Source of the DNA: Ruegeria atlantica
GTDB taxonomy: Bacteria > Pseudomonadota > Alphaproteobacteria > Rhodobacterales > Rhodobacteraceae
Reading direction: 5' to 3'
DNA: 64,000 nt
Assembly (NCBI RefSeq): GCF_013032005.1
Contig: NZ_WQBE01000001.1
Span: 558,001-622,000 of the forward strand
Shown one piece after another: positions 37,291 to 47,161 of this stretch; the first letter of the stretch is position 1, and each line of letters begins with the position of its first letter. The position numbers were made by a program, and so were the translations under genes. The notes below the pieces were generated by a model, which ran no database searches, was not told the DNA's origin, and saw only the letters and a list, made by a program, of their open reading frames with translations.

Positions 37291-37320
37291 ACCGCGCCTC
37301 AAAATCGGCGCGGTTTCTTG
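37291..37320 (+). terminator. Terminator of the liv operon
   Basis: ACCGCGCC (37291-37298) pairs with GGCGCGGT (37307-37314), followed by TTTCTTG. Confidence 0.8.
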
Positions 37321-37453
37321 ATTCATGAACCGAACCTTAATAGACCGAATTATCGTTGGGCAGTTTCCGGACCTGCGCCAGATCGCCTTCACGGTTAATT
37401 AGTCAGTTGACGCTGATACTACAGGTCACCTCTCGAGAGTAAGAAGACGACAC

Positions 37454-37705
37454 ATGAAAACTTCGTTTATCCCAAAAATCCTAATGCTGACAGTTGTTGC
37501 CAGCCTGGCCGCATGTATCCCGTCACCCGAAGATCTGGAAACCGATCCAGTTCAGGTCCAGACCTCAAAGGGTGTGGTGACGTGCCAGTTGTACCGCCCG
37601 GATCGCGTCATCTGGGATCGTGCCATCGACTACCCCGCGACCAAGATGTCTGTGGCCGAGGCTGACGGCTACTGCCGGCAGGAAGGTCAGCGTCGTCTGA
37701 AGTAA
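37454..37705 (+). CDS. Small lipoprotein
   Basis: An 83-residue protein with a lipobox: the N-terminal hydrophobic stretch MKTSFIPKILMLTVVASLAAC ends with Cys21, so the mature protein starts at Cys21. The remainder has two more Cys (VVTCQLY and DGYCRQEG). A possible TTGACG -35 element is at 37407-37412. Family not recognised. It is convergent with the HerA-like gene. Confidence 0.75.
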   Translation: MKTSFIPKILMLTVVASLAACIPSPEDLETDPVQVQTSKGVVTCQLYRPDRVIWDRAIDYPATKMSVAEADGYCRQEGQRRLK

Positions 37706-37712
37706 CCAAATA

Positions 37713-37742
37713 GCGCCGCGCAGCGAAACGGCTGTGCGGCGC
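37713..37742. terminator. 12-bp hairpin between convergent genes
   Basis: GCGCCGCGCAGC (37713-37724) pairs with GCTGTGCGGCGC (37731-37742), with one G-T pair and a 6-base loop. There is no T-run. It sits between two convergent genes and may block transcription in both directions. Confidence 0.55.
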
Positions 37743-37749
37743 CTTGGGC

Positions 37750-39291
37750 TTACCTAGCGCGGAACAACCCGCCCAGAATTCCACGAACAATGCGGCGCCC
37801 GGTTGTTCCTTTTAGCTCTTTGATGACGGCCTCGCTCATTGCTGTAGCAAAGGTATCTTTCTGCCGCTTTACGCGAGAGGAAGATCGCCCGACCCGGCCA
37901 CCGGAATAGCGCCTGGCCGTGGCGAACTCGCGTTCAGCGACAGATTGTGTCTCTTCTTGTTCTTCTGCTTTTGCAGCAGCCTGCGCGGCCTGATCGGCGC
38001 GTGCCTGCAGAATTTCAAAGGCCGATTTCCGATCCTTCAATGTGCCATACTTGACCTGCATCGGTGACGCCGTCATGACCGCCTGACGCTCGGACGCGGT
38101 GATTGGCCCAAGTTGTGTTCCCGGTGGACGGATCAGCGTCCGTTCAACAATACCTGGCACACCCTTCTTCTGCAGCATCGACGTGACCGCTTCACCTACG
38201 CCAACCTCTCGGATTGCGGTTTCGGTGTCGAAGGCCGGGTTTTCGCGATAGGTTTCGGCCGCCAAACGCAGGTTCTTGCGATCCCGCGCGGTAAAGGCAC
38301 GCAGCGCGTGCTGCACCCGATTGCCAAGTTGTCCCAGAATATCTTCGGGAATATCCGCCGGGTTTTGCGAGATGAAGTAGACGCCGACACCCTTGGAACG
38401 GATCAGCCGTGCGACCTGCTCTACTTTGTCTACCAAAACCTTGGGCGCATCTTCGAACAACAAATGGGCCTCATCAAAGAAGAACACCAGTTTGGGTTTG
38501 TCGGGGTCGCCAACCTCGGGCAACTCCTCGAACAGCTCACTCAACAGCCACAACAGGAAAGTCGCATAGAGACGCGGCGACCCCATTAGCTTATCCGAGG
38601 CCAGGATGTTCACCATCCCCTGCCCGTTCGCATCAGTACGCATCAGATCAGCCAATTCCAGCGCGGGTTCTCCGAACAAATTGGTACCGCCCTGGTTTTC
38701 CAACACCAACAACCGCCGCTGAATCGCCCCAATCGAAGCAGTCGAGACATTGCCATAGCGCAGGGATAACTGTGTGCGGTTCTCACCGATCCAGACCAGC
38801 AGGGCTTGCAGATCCTTTAGGTCTAGCAGCGGCATCCCTTCTTCATCCGCCACTCGGAAAGCAATGTTCAGAATACCTTCCTGCGCCTCGCTCAGATCCA
38901 TGAGCCTAGACAACAGCAATGGCCCCATTTCTGTAACGGTCGTTCGAACAGGATGGCCTTGTTCGCCGAACAGATCCCAAAATGTTACCGGGCATGCAGC
39001 ATAGGTATAATCCTGAAAGCCGATGCGCGCCGCGCGATCCTGAAACGCCTGGTGCAACTTGTGACTTTCACTGCCCGCCATTGCCAACCCGGACAAGTCG
39101 CCTTTGACATCGGATAGAAACACCGGGACGCCGGCAGCCGAGAACCCCTCGGCCAGGATTTGCAACGTCACCGTTTTGCCTGTGCCCGTCGCCCCTGCGA
39201 TCAACCCGTGCCGGTTGGCATATTTGAGGGTCAGGTTTTGAGGCTGGCTGTAATCTTCACCCGCGCCGCCTAGAAAAATGTTTTTGTCCAT
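37750..39291 (-). CDS. HerA-like ATPase (DUF853/YjgR family)
   Basis: A 513-residue protein. Walker A is [10 protein letters not shown] (about 33-42), with [10 protein letters not shown] further on and a Walker B-like [31 protein letters not shown] and [20 protein letters not shown] are family-typical. The C-terminal tail is rich in charged residues and Ala/Gln. The family is related to HerA/FtsK helicases; its role is poorly known. A partner nuclease NurA, as in archaeal HerA systems, is not adjacent. Confidence 0.9.
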   Translation of the reverse strand: MDKNIFLGGAGEDYSQPQNLTLKYANRHGLIAGATGTGKTVTLQILAEGFSAAGVPVFLSDVKGDLSGLAMAGSESHKLHQAFQDRAARIGFQDYTYAACPVTFWDLFGEQGHPVRTTVTEMGPLLLSRLMDLSEAQEGILNIAFRVADEEGMPLLDLKDLQALLVWIGENRTQLSLRYGNVSTASIGAIQRRLLVLENQGGTNLFGEPALELADLMRTDANGQGMVNILASDKLMGSPRLYATFLLWLLSELFEELPEVGDPDKPKLVFFFDEAHLLFEDAPKVLVDKVEQVARLIRSKGVGVYFISQNPADIPEDILGQLGNRVQHALRAFTARDRKNLRLAAETYRENPAFDTETAIREVGVGEAVTSMLQKKGVPGIVERTLIRPPGTQLGPITASERQAVMTASPMQVKYGTLKDRKSAFEILQARADQAAQAAAKAEEQEETQSVAEREFATARRYSGGRVGRSSSRVKRQKDTFATAMSEAVIKELKGTTGRRIVRGILGGLFRAR

Positions 39292-39359
39292 GTAGGTAAT
39301 GCCTTAATTTCCACCGATCTGGACCCAGCATACAAAGTTAACCTTTGACTGCGATAGTC

Positions 39360-39442
39360 ATTTTGCTGCCCTCGCTGTCAGAGGTCGGGTGCGGCAAACT
39401 TCCTCCCTGTCGACTGACCGCGCCTTCGGGCGCGGTTTTTTT
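39360..39442 (+). ncRNA. Candidate small RNA 1, anti-Shine-Dalgarno motif plus terminator
   Basis: A perfect intrinsic terminator pairs ACCGCGCC (39417-39424) with GGCGCGGT (39429-39436) over a UUCG tetraloop, with seven Ts to 39442. Just upstream is CTTCCTCCCT (39399-39408), a C/U-rich motif complementary to ribosome sites and similar in kind to the motif of stress-induced RNAs in Rhodobacter. No gene on this strand ends just before it: the herA-like gene starts at 39291 and runs away. The 5' end is not visible, so the given start is a guess. Confidence 0.45.
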
Positions 39443-39483
39443 AAAGCAATGCTGGTTCTTCCATTAAAATTTCAGGTTTTCAG

Positions 39484-39593
39484 TTGACGCATGCGACCGC
39501 CTTTCGTAACGTCTGCGCATAACTAAGTCGGCCAGTCCGACGGGGAGAAAATTTTATGAAAGGGAGCCGCTCCACCGGTTCCCTTTCTTTTTT
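39484..39593 (+). ncRNA. Candidate small RNA 2 with promoter and terminator
   Basis: A TTGACG -35 (39484-39489), a 17-base spacer and TAACGT (39507-39512) give a plausible promoter. About seven bases after it comes a small hairpin, GTCGG (39527-39531) with CCGAC (39537-39541). A strong terminator follows: an 11-bp stem (39559-39569 with 39576-39586, one G-T pair) and six Ts at 39588-39593. The transcript would be about 75 bases. It is not recognised as a known family. The 438 bases between the herA-like gene and the IalB gene hold only these two elements. Confidence 0.5.
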
Positions 39594-39729
39594 GTTTCAT
39601 CCAGGTTTCAAGCACTGGAAAGCGGCAAAAAGCTGACTACGGTCACCCATTTGTGCAGCTTAATGCCTGACACCATGATCCAAGGATGATAGACGGGTCA
39701 AAAAGCTCAATCACATTGCCGAGGCATTC

Positions 39730-40326
39730 ATGATCAAGAACACTCTATCTCTCAGCCTTGTGGCCGCTGCGCTTTGGTGTGGTGCCGCTTATGCACAAGA
39801 AGCAACGCAGGATGCCGAGGCTCCGCAAACCCAAACCGGTGCTGACCTGGATCTTGGGGAATCCGGCCCGCGTATTGGCGAGCAGTACCTTAAGGAAGAG
39901 ACCGGCGACTGGGCAGTCATGTGCATCAATACAGGAACTGACAGCGAACCTTGTGTCATGCGACAGATTCTGACCGGTCAGCAAGACCAGCCCATTGCGG
40001 AAATAACGATTGAAAAGCTGCCCGAAGAAGCTCCGGTCGTAGCTGCTGCGATCATCGTTGTGCCCCTCGAGGTGCTTTTGCAAGCTCAGATATCCTTGTC
40101 GATCGACGGAGCGCCGGGCAAACGATACAATTATCACCACTGCAACCCCGTTGGGTGCCTTGCGCGAGTGGGCTTTACCCAGCAAGACCTCGAAGCTTTG
40201 AAGGGTGGGACCAAAGGTACCTTGTCGATGGTTTCTGTTCTGGCACCTTCGCAGGCGCTGCAATTGGAAATATCACTAGCAGGGTTCACTGCCGGGTTTG
40301 ACCAGCTGGAAGTCATCAAAAACTAA
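39730..40326 (+). CDS. IalB-family (invasion-associated locus B-like) protein
   Basis: A 198-residue secreted protein with signal peptide MIKNTLSLSLVAAALWCGAAYA. The core GDWAVMCINTGTDSEPCVMRQIL and the YNYHHCNPVGCLARVGFT segment match the IalB/Ivy-like beta-sandwich family, in which the four Cys form disulphides. In Bartonella, IalB is linked to cell invasion, but free-living alphaproteobacteria carry many copies with an unknown envelope role. An acidic linker follows the signal. It shares a terminator with the convergent ketoacyl synthase gene. Confidence 0.88.
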   Translation: MIKNTLSLSLVAAALWCGAAYAQEATQDAEAPQTQTGADLDLGESGPRIGEQYLKEETGDWAVMCINTGTDSEPCVMRQILTGQQDQPIAEITIEKLPEEAPVVAAAIIVVPLEVLLQAQISLSIDGAPGKRYNYHHCNPVGCLARVGFTQQDLEALKGGTKGTLSMVSVLAPSQALQLEISLAGFTAGFDQLEVIKN

Positions 40327-40341
40327 TGACTAGTAAAACAG

Positions 40342-40373
40342 AAAACGCCGCCCAGTCCTTCGGGCGGCGTTTT
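40342..40373. terminator. Bidirectional terminator
   Basis: AAAACGCCGCCC (40342-40353) pairs perfectly with GGGCGGCGTTTT (40362-40373), between the IalB-like gene and the convergent ketoacyl synthase gene. Confidence 0.9.
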
Positions 40374-40393
40374 GTCGTTTTGCTTCCAAAGCT

Positions 40394-41602
40394 TCAGACC
40401 CGTTTCAGAGCCAAAACCGCGTTCAACCCGCCAAAGGCAAACGCATTGCTAAGCGCAACATCCACCTTCGCATCTCGCGCCTCATTTGGCACCACGTCCA
40501 ATGCACATTCGGGATCTGGATCTTCATAACCGATGGTTGGGGCGATCACCCCGTCGCGCAACGCCATGATACATGCCAGCAACTCGACCGCGCCTGTACC
40601 CCCAATCAAATGCCCGTGCATGGATTTCGTGGACGATATCATCAGGTCGTCCGCGTGCGGCCCGAACACACCGGCCACCGCCGCGCATTCGGTCTTGTCG
40701 TTCGCCGCTGTGCCCGTCCCATGCGCATTGATGTACCCGACCTGGTCCGCATTCAGGCGCGCATCGGTCAGCGCACCTGACATGGCCCGTGCCGCGCCCT
40801 GCTTACTGGGCATCACGATGTCAGACGCATCCGAGGACATGGCAAAGCCGACAACCTCACACAGGATATCTGCCCCTCGTGCGCGCGCATGTTCGTATTC
40901 TTCAAAGACAAAAGCCCCAGCCCCTTCGCCCTGCACCATTCCATTTCGGTTGGCGCTGAACGGGCGGCAAGCGTCCTTGGACATCACGCGCAGGCCTTCC
41001 CAGGCTTTGACGCCGCCAAAACACAACATGGATTCTGATCCACCCGTGATCATTGCAGGTGCGGCGCCGCTGCGGACCATCTGAAACGCCAATGCCATCG
41101 CGTGATTGGATGAGGCGCAAGCGGTTGAAACCGTAAAACTTGGCCCCTTCAGGTTATGTTCCATAGACACGTGGCTGGCCGCCGCGTTGTTCATCAGTTT
41201 GGGCACCACAAATGGATGCACACGGTTTTTACCGTCCTCGTAGACGGAACGGTAATTATCGTCCCAAGTGGACACGCCGCCACCGGCGGTGCCAAGAACG
41301 ACACCGGACCGAGCAGCAAGATCTCCGTGAAACTCGATCCCGGATTGGTCAATCGCCTCTTTCGCGGCGGTCAGCGTGAATTGCGTAAAGCGATCGTAAA
41401 GGCTCATCTGCTGGCGATTAAACCGCCCTTCGGCCTCGAACCCGCGCACTTGGCCGCCGATTTTGATGGAAAGCCGCTCAACATCGCGGAATTCAAGTTG
41501 CGAGATACCACAACGCCCTTCGCGCATAGCTTCAAGCGTATCAGGGACAGAGTGACCCAGCGAATTAATCGTCCCGGCCCCGGAAATAACAACGCGTTTC
41601 AT
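40394..41602 (-). CDS. Beta-ketoacyl-ACP synthase (FabF/FabB-like)
   Basis: A 402-residue condensing enzyme with the Cys-His-His triad: Cys162 in TVSTACASSNHA, His294 in INAHGTGTAAND and His331 in STKSMHGHLIGGTG. It elongates acyl chains on acyl carrier protein. Its neighbours acyl carrier protein and lpxD suggest it makes a special acyl chain for lipid A, somewhat like the rhizobial AcpXL clusters; this is inferred. It lies nine bases after the carrier protein gene. Confidence 0.92.
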   Translation of the reverse strand: MKRVVISGAGTINSLGHSVPDTLEAMREGRCGISQLEFRDVERLSIKIGGQVRGFEAEGRFNRQQMSLYDRFTQFTLTAAKEAIDQSGIEFHGDLAARSGVVLGTAGGGVSTWDDNYRSVYEDGKNRVHPFVVPKLMNNAAASHVSMEHNLKGPSFTVSTACASSNHAMALAFQMVRSGAAPAMITGGSESMLCFGGVKAWEGLRVMSKDACRPFSANRNGMVQGEGAGAFVFEEYEHARARGADILCEVVGFAMSSDASDIVMPSKQGAARAMSGALTDARLNADQVGYINAHGTGTAANDKTECAAVAGVFGPHADDLMISSTKSMHGHLIGGTGAVELLACIMALRDGVIAPTIGYEDPDPECALDVVPNEARDAKVDVALSNAFAFGGLNAVLALKRV

Positions 41603-41611
41603 AATTTCAGG

Positions 41612-41869
41612 TCAGACCTTTTCCGACACAAGCTTTTCGATCCCGGCAATGATCGCTGCCACATTTGAGATATCGAAATCACTGGCTTGTGGTTCATTCG
41701 CGTTGAACGGGACCGAGATATCGAACTCTTCTTCGATGGCGAAAATGCTCTCGACCAGACCCAGGCTGTCGATACCCAGATCTTCAAGTGTACTTTCGGG
41801 CGTGACGTCCGAAGGCTCCAGCACGGCCTGCTCAGCAATGATTGCGATGACGCGGTCGGTGATGCTCAT
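41612..41869 (-). CDS. Acyl carrier protein (specialised)
   Basis: An 85-residue carrier protein. The phosphopantetheine attachment motif is LEDLGIDSLGLVE with Ser35. The rest resembles a four-helix carrier: FAIEEEFDISVPFN and VAAIIAGIEKLVSEKV. It differs from the housekeeping AcpP sequence (DSLDTVELV) and may serve a dedicated pathway with the adjacent ketosynthase. It starts 32 bases after lpxD. Confidence 0.9.
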   Translation of the reverse strand: MSITDRVIAIIAEQAVLEPSDVTPESTLEDLGIDSLGLVESIFAIEEEFDISVPFNANEPQASDFDISNVAAIIAGIEKLVSEKV

Positions 41870-41901
41870 GTCGGTCCTCTGATTTTCCCGTTGCGGATGA
41901 T

Positions 41902-42993
41902 TTAATCACTCGGGGGCTGTTTGAAAACAGCCTTTTTCAACGCCTCAACGTCACGCGCCATGCGGGGCAAACGACGTTGTGCTTTGTAGATGTCGGTATG
42001 GGTTTCCATTTTGATGGCCGGATATCCCATTAGTACCCGACCCGCAGGAACGTTGGACAGGATTTTAGTGCCGCCCGCCGCTATCACGCCGTCACCGATA
42101 AAGATGTTGTCGACCACGCCGGTCTGGCCACCCAGTACCACGTTATTGCCAATCTCGACCGAGCCGGACACGCCAGCCTGACCACAAATTAGACAATCCT
42201 GCCCAACCCGTGTGTTGTGCCCCACATGCACAAGATTGTCCAACTTGGACCCGTTTCCGATGCAGGTATTCCGGATCGTTCCGTTGTCGACGGTACAATT
42301 GGCGCCGACTTCAACGTCATCCCCGATCTCAACTGCACCCAGCGAGTGAATGCGAAGCCAGCTTTGCGCCCGCGCATCACCTTTGTCGCCCATTGTTTTG
42401 CGGACATTCTCAACATCCGAAACCTCGGGGGTAACAAAGCTGAACCCGTCGCTCCCGATCCGTGCGCCGGGTTGGGCAATGAAACGATCACCGATCTGCG
42501 CCCTGGACCCGATGCTAACCATCTCACGTAACATGGCGTTTTCGCCCAGAACCGTATCCATGCCAATCACGCAATGCGGGCCGATAACTGCGCCTTTGCC
42601 AATACGAACCCGCGCACCGATGACGACCAAGGGGCCGATGGCTGCATTTTCTGCGATCTCTGCTGTTGGGTCGATGACGGCTGACGGGTGAATGCCCGGC
42701 GCAACGCCCTGCCCGCGGTCCAGCATTGCGGTGACCCCGGCCATCGCCATGCGCGGACGGGGCACGAAAATAGCGGCCTCCAACCCCAGCGATTGCCAAT
42801 CTGCGCCTTCCCACAACACAGCTGCCCGCGCCGAGCCGCTACTTAGCGCCTCGGCATATTTCGGAGACATCGCCATCGCCAGATCGTTTATCGTCGCGTC
42901 GCCGGGCTCGGCCGCGCGTTCAACGATCAGATCTGTATCGCCGTCGCTTTCAGCTCCGAGGGAGTCGGCGATTTGCTGGATGGTGTAGTGCAT
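41902..42993 (-). CDS. lpxD: UDP-3-O-acylglucosamine N-acyltransferase
   Basis: A 363-residue protein. An N-terminal LpxD domain (residues of about 1-100) is followed by a hexapeptide left-handed beta-helix (IGPLVVIGARVRIGKGAVIGPHCVIG) with the catalytic-type His in LDNLVHVGHNTRVG. It adds the N-linked acyl chain in lipid A synthesis. The usual bamA, fabZ and lpxA neighbours are absent, so this could be a second copy. It follows the L,D-transpeptidase gene by 35 bases and precedes the acyl carrier protein gene. Confidence 0.93.
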   Translation of the reverse strand: MHYTIQQIADSLGAESDGDTDLIVERAAEPGDATINDLAMAMSPKYAEALSSGSARAAVLWEGADWQSLGLEAAIFVPRPRMAMAGVTAMLDRGQGVAPGIHPSAVIDPTAEIAENAAIGPLVVIGARVRIGKGAVIGPHCVIGMDTVLGENAMLREMVSIGSRAQIGDRFIAQPGARIGSDGFSFVTPEVSDVENVRKTMGDKGDARAQSWLRIHSLGAVEIGDDVEVGANCTVDNGTIRNTCIGNGSKLDNLVHVGHNTRVGQDCLICGQAGVSGSVEIGNNVVLGGQTGVVDNIFIGDGVIAAGGTKILSNVPAGRVLMGYPAIKMETHTDIYKAQRRLPRMARDVEALKKAVFKQPPSD

Positions 42994-43028
42994 ATCGGGC
43001 TTCCTGGTTTAAGGATCTGCCCTGCTGA

Positions 43029-44633
43029 TTACCCCTGAACGTCCGGCAGGGCCACCCCTGCTTTCTGCAAGGCCTCCCAGATTTTCCGATCACGGTCATA
43101 GACATCCCGGCGATACTGAACCTCACCCTTGGGGCCGACATAAGCCGTGCGGTAGATCAGGTGAACCGGAACATGCTGTTCCAATTGCACCGTGGTTTCC
43201 TTACCCGTGGCCAGAACACGCTGAAAAAACGCCTTTGGGTTTTCTTCCTGCTTGGCCAACAACGCATAGGCGAAATCAAACGGATCTGCTAGGCGGATAC
43301 ACCCGTGCGAGAACGCCCGCACCTCACGCGCGAACAGACTTTTCTGAGGCGTATCATGCAGATAGATGTTGTACTTGTTAGGGAACATGAACTTCACCAG
43401 CCCAAGCGCATTGCTTTTGCTGGGCGGTTGGCGCATCGCAAACGGAAAGTTTCGCGCGTTGAACTGGGTGAAATCCACCGCGCCGCGATTGACCTGCCGA
43501 CCGCTGCGGTCGGTGATCTGGATATGGCCGACGGCGTTGGGATTTGATTGCAGTTGGGGCAGGTATTCCTTGGTGATGATCGAGCGCGGCACATACCAAC
43601 TGGGGTTGATGACCATATGCTCCATCTCGTCCGAGAACTCGGGGCTGCGTCGGTCATGTGTGTTCTTGCCGATCACCGTGCGCGTTTCGAACGTGACCAA
43701 ACCGTCATCGACAATCTTGGCCGAGAAATCAGCCTGATTTACCAAAATGTGCCGCTCACCCCGTTCGCGCGGCAACCAGCGCTCGCGCTCCAATGCGACA
43801 TAGACAGCCTTTAGACGGTCTGCGGCGCTGCGGTTCAGCTCGGAAATCGTGCCCTGACCGGCCACACCGTCCGGCGCAAGACCATGATCTGTCTGGAATG
43901 CTTGCACGGCACCCAACAAAGCCGAATCGAAATCCGGATTGGCCGTTGGACGCAGATATCCCATGGAAACCAAACGGTTCCGCAGCTTTATTACATTGGG
44001 CCCAGTGTCACCATACTCCAACTTGGCAACAGGAACCGTCGCGCCCCAACCGCCTTGATGGATGAGGTCCTGCAGCACCAACTTGTGCTTCATCAACGCC
44101 CGGTACTGGGTTGTTTGCGGGGCCAATTGATCGAAATACGAGCCATTTTCCCCTGCGATCAACCCCTGCAAGTGCTCCTTTGTCGAAGCCCTTTGAACCT
44201 TGCGCACTAACCCATCATCAATCTGGGATGGGCGCAGCGCGCCCGACTGAAGATTGCGCGCGTATTCAGCGAAAGCGCGGGTCAGACTGATCTCAACAGC
44301 GCCCAGATCGCGCGTCGTACGGGCCTCTTGCATCTGTTCCACAAGGGACTGGACGCTCTCCGAACCCTGCGGCAATCCATGCATATCAGTCGATGACAAG
44401 GCCTGGATCAGCCGTGCGCGGCGCGCCGAATGTAGCGGCGTTTCGCCAACCCAAACCGGGGCAAAACCATTCTCGCGGTAAAACTCGGCGATTCCTGACC
44501 CCGAGGGCGCAAATTCGGCAACAGCCATCTGAAACGCCGTCGCTGGCCGGGTGTCTGCATTCACTACGGACGCCGAAGCCAGAAAACATGCGGTGAAAAT
44601 AATACCAGAACGGGTCCGAATACCTGAGAACAT
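43029..44633 (-). CDS. L,D-transpeptidase (YcbB/LdtD-like)
   Basis: About 534 residues from ATG 44633; the ATG seven codons upstream (44654) is possible. A signal or anchor sequence (SGIIFTACFLASASVVNA) leads into a peptidoglycan-binding-like domain with GDTGPNVIKLRNRLVSMGYLRP, and then the YkuD catalytic domain with the SHGCIRL motif (Cys near 445). The enzyme makes 3-3 cross-links in peptidoglycan or links proteins to it. It heads the series ldt-lpxD-acp-ketosynthase and is divergent from the DUF882 peptidase. Confidence 0.92.
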   Translation of the reverse strand: MFSGIRTRSGIIFTACFLASASVVNADTRPATAFQMAVAEFAPSGSGIAEFYRENGFAPVWVGETPLHSARRARLIQALSSTDMHGLPQGSESVQSLVEQMQEARTTRDLGAVEISLTRAFAEYARNLQSGALRPSQIDDGLVRKVQRASTKEHLQGLIAGENGSYFDQLAPQTTQYRALMKHKLVLQDLIHQGGWGATVPVAKLEYGDTGPNVIKLRNRLVSMGYLRPTANPDFDSALLGAVQAFQTDHGLAPDGVAGQGTISELNRSAADRLKAVYVALERERWLPRERGERHILVNQADFSAKIVDDGLVTFETRTVIGKNTHDRRSPEFSDEMEHMVINPSWYVPRSIITKEYLPQLQSNPNAVGHIQITDRSGRQVNRGAVDFTQFNARNFPFAMRQPPSKSNALGLVKFMFPNKYNIYLHDTPQKSLFAREVRAFSHGCIRLADPFDFAYALLAKQEENPKAFFQRVLATGKETTVQLEQHVPVHLIYRTAYVGPKGEVQYRRDVYDRDRKIWEALQKAGVALPDVQG

Positions 44634-44987
44634 TGGATGGCCTTGATTATTCATTATTTTACGCAGCAGAAATGCGCGCGGATCAAATATGGTTACGCCT
44701 TGGGCGCGTTGTCTATTCACAAACGTATCAACCTGGCGCATCTTTCGGTGCGTGATGCGTCTTTGCATCGCCCGGCGGAAATGCGCCGCCAAATGTCTCA
44801 ATATTATACATATTCGCATCACCTGCGCAAAAAACTGCCGAAATTTCCCCCTTGAATTGATGAATCCGAAAGACTTCTTGGCGGACAAAACCGACTGTGT
44901 CATAAATCCCGCATCTGGGATGGGAAAAAATTAATATCGCGCGCGTAACATCGTGTGCAGGCAGGAACAGTACGGGACGAAACTGAA
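44634..44987. promoter_or_regulatory. Divergent region between L,D-transpeptidase and DUF882 genes
   Basis: About 350 bases, AT-rich at the right end (AAAAAATTAATATC near 44924-44938). It should hold both promoters. I see no gene, repeat or clear -35/-10 pair. Confidence 0.4.
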
Positions 44988-45557
44988 ATGACGATGAGCA
45001 GTACATCGGGCTTGACCCGGCGTGCCCTTCTGGGCGCATTTGCAGCTACGGCAGTTGTGGCCGCACCGACCTATTCCAATGCAGCAGGTTTCCTTCGAGG
45101 CGGCGGCGATATCCGACGTATTCGTATGTATTCCGGTCGCACCGGCGAACGGATTGATATGATATATTGGGTCGATGGAAAATACATCAAGGACGCTGTC
45201 AAAGAAGTGAACCACTTCATGCGTGACTGGCGGACTGATCAAAGCAAAGACATGGATCTGCGCACGATCGACATCATGGCTGCATCGCATAACCTTCTGG
45301 ACGTAAATGAGCCCTATATGCTGCTGTCCGGCTATCGTTCTCCGCAAACCAACGCGATGCTTCGGTCTCGTTCTCGTCGGGTTGCCAAGAACTCATTGCA
45401 CATGAAAGGCCAAGCGGCTGACCTGCGCCTGTCGTCGCGTTCAGTGTCGCAAATGGCCAAGGCTGCAATGTCCTGCCGCGCTGGTGGAGTGGGCAAGTAC
45501 TCCCGCTCGAATTTCGTCCATATGGACTGCGGTGAGGTCCGTAGCTGGGGCGGTTAA
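44988..45557 (+). CDS. Tat-exported DUF882/M15-type peptidase (YcbK/MepK-like)
   Basis: A 189-residue protein from ATG 44988 (MTMSSTSGLTRRALLGAFAA). The twin-arginine signal is LTRRALLGAFAATAVVAAP. The rest matches DUF882/peptidase M15: YMLLSGYRSPQTNAMLRSRS, HMKGQAADLRL (His...Asp zinc site), and NFVHMDCGEVRSW with the last His. E. coli YcbK (MepK) cleaves 3-3 cross-links; this would be the opposite activity to the divergent L,D-transpeptidase. A terminator follows at 45576-45609. Confidence 0.9.
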   Translation: MTMSSTSGLTRRALLGAFAATAVVAAPTYSNAAGFLRGGGDIRRIRMYSGRTGERIDMIYWVDGKYIKDAVKEVNHFMRDWRTDQSKDMDLRTIDIMAASHNLLDVNEPYMLLSGYRSPQTNAMLRSRSRRVAKNSLHMKGQAADLRLSSRSVSQMAKAAMSCRAGGVGKYSRSNFVHMDCGEVRSWGG

Positions 45558-45575
45558 CACTTCCAAAATCTTAAA

Positions 45576-45609
45576 AAACAACGAGCGCCTCTGGGCGCTC
45601 TTTGTTTTT
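45576..45609 (+). terminator. Terminator after the DUF882 gene
   Basis: GAGCGCC (45583-45589) pairs with GGCGCTC (45594-45600), extended by A-rich/T-rich flanks and TTTGTTTTT. Confidence 0.85.
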
Positions 45610-45784
45610 AAGTAACCTAGAATTACTCCTTATGAAAAGAACAGTTCAACCTCGATGAACTGCGTTCCATCGACCAGATATTGTCGCTTACCGGACTGTA
45701 TCAGAACCAGTCATCATAGCGTCAAATTAAGGGACGCAGTCTCCAATATAAGACACTCAGAATAACTGCTAATGCGAGGTGGTA

Positions 45785-45861
<77 letters not shown>

Positions 45862-45885
45862 CTTGGCCGTTAGCTATCCTTGTTC

Positions 45886-45919
45886 CGATCCGGGTGCAAC
45901 TGAAAATCCACCCGGATCG
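45886..45919 (-). terminator. Hairpin after sufS
   Basis: CGATCCGGGTG (45886-45896) and CACCCGGATCG (45909-45919) form an 11-bp stem with a 12-base loop, just past the sufS stop at 45928. No T-run follows, so it is a 3' hairpin of the suf operon and an imperfect terminator. Confidence 0.6.
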
Positions 45920-45927
45920 ACCAGCTT

Positions 45928-47157
<1,230 letters not shown>

Positions 47158-47161
47158 ATCC

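Noticed and set aside
37750..39291. HerA-NurA defence system
   Set aside because: Only the DUF853-type ATPase is present, with no nuclease or defence gene beside it.
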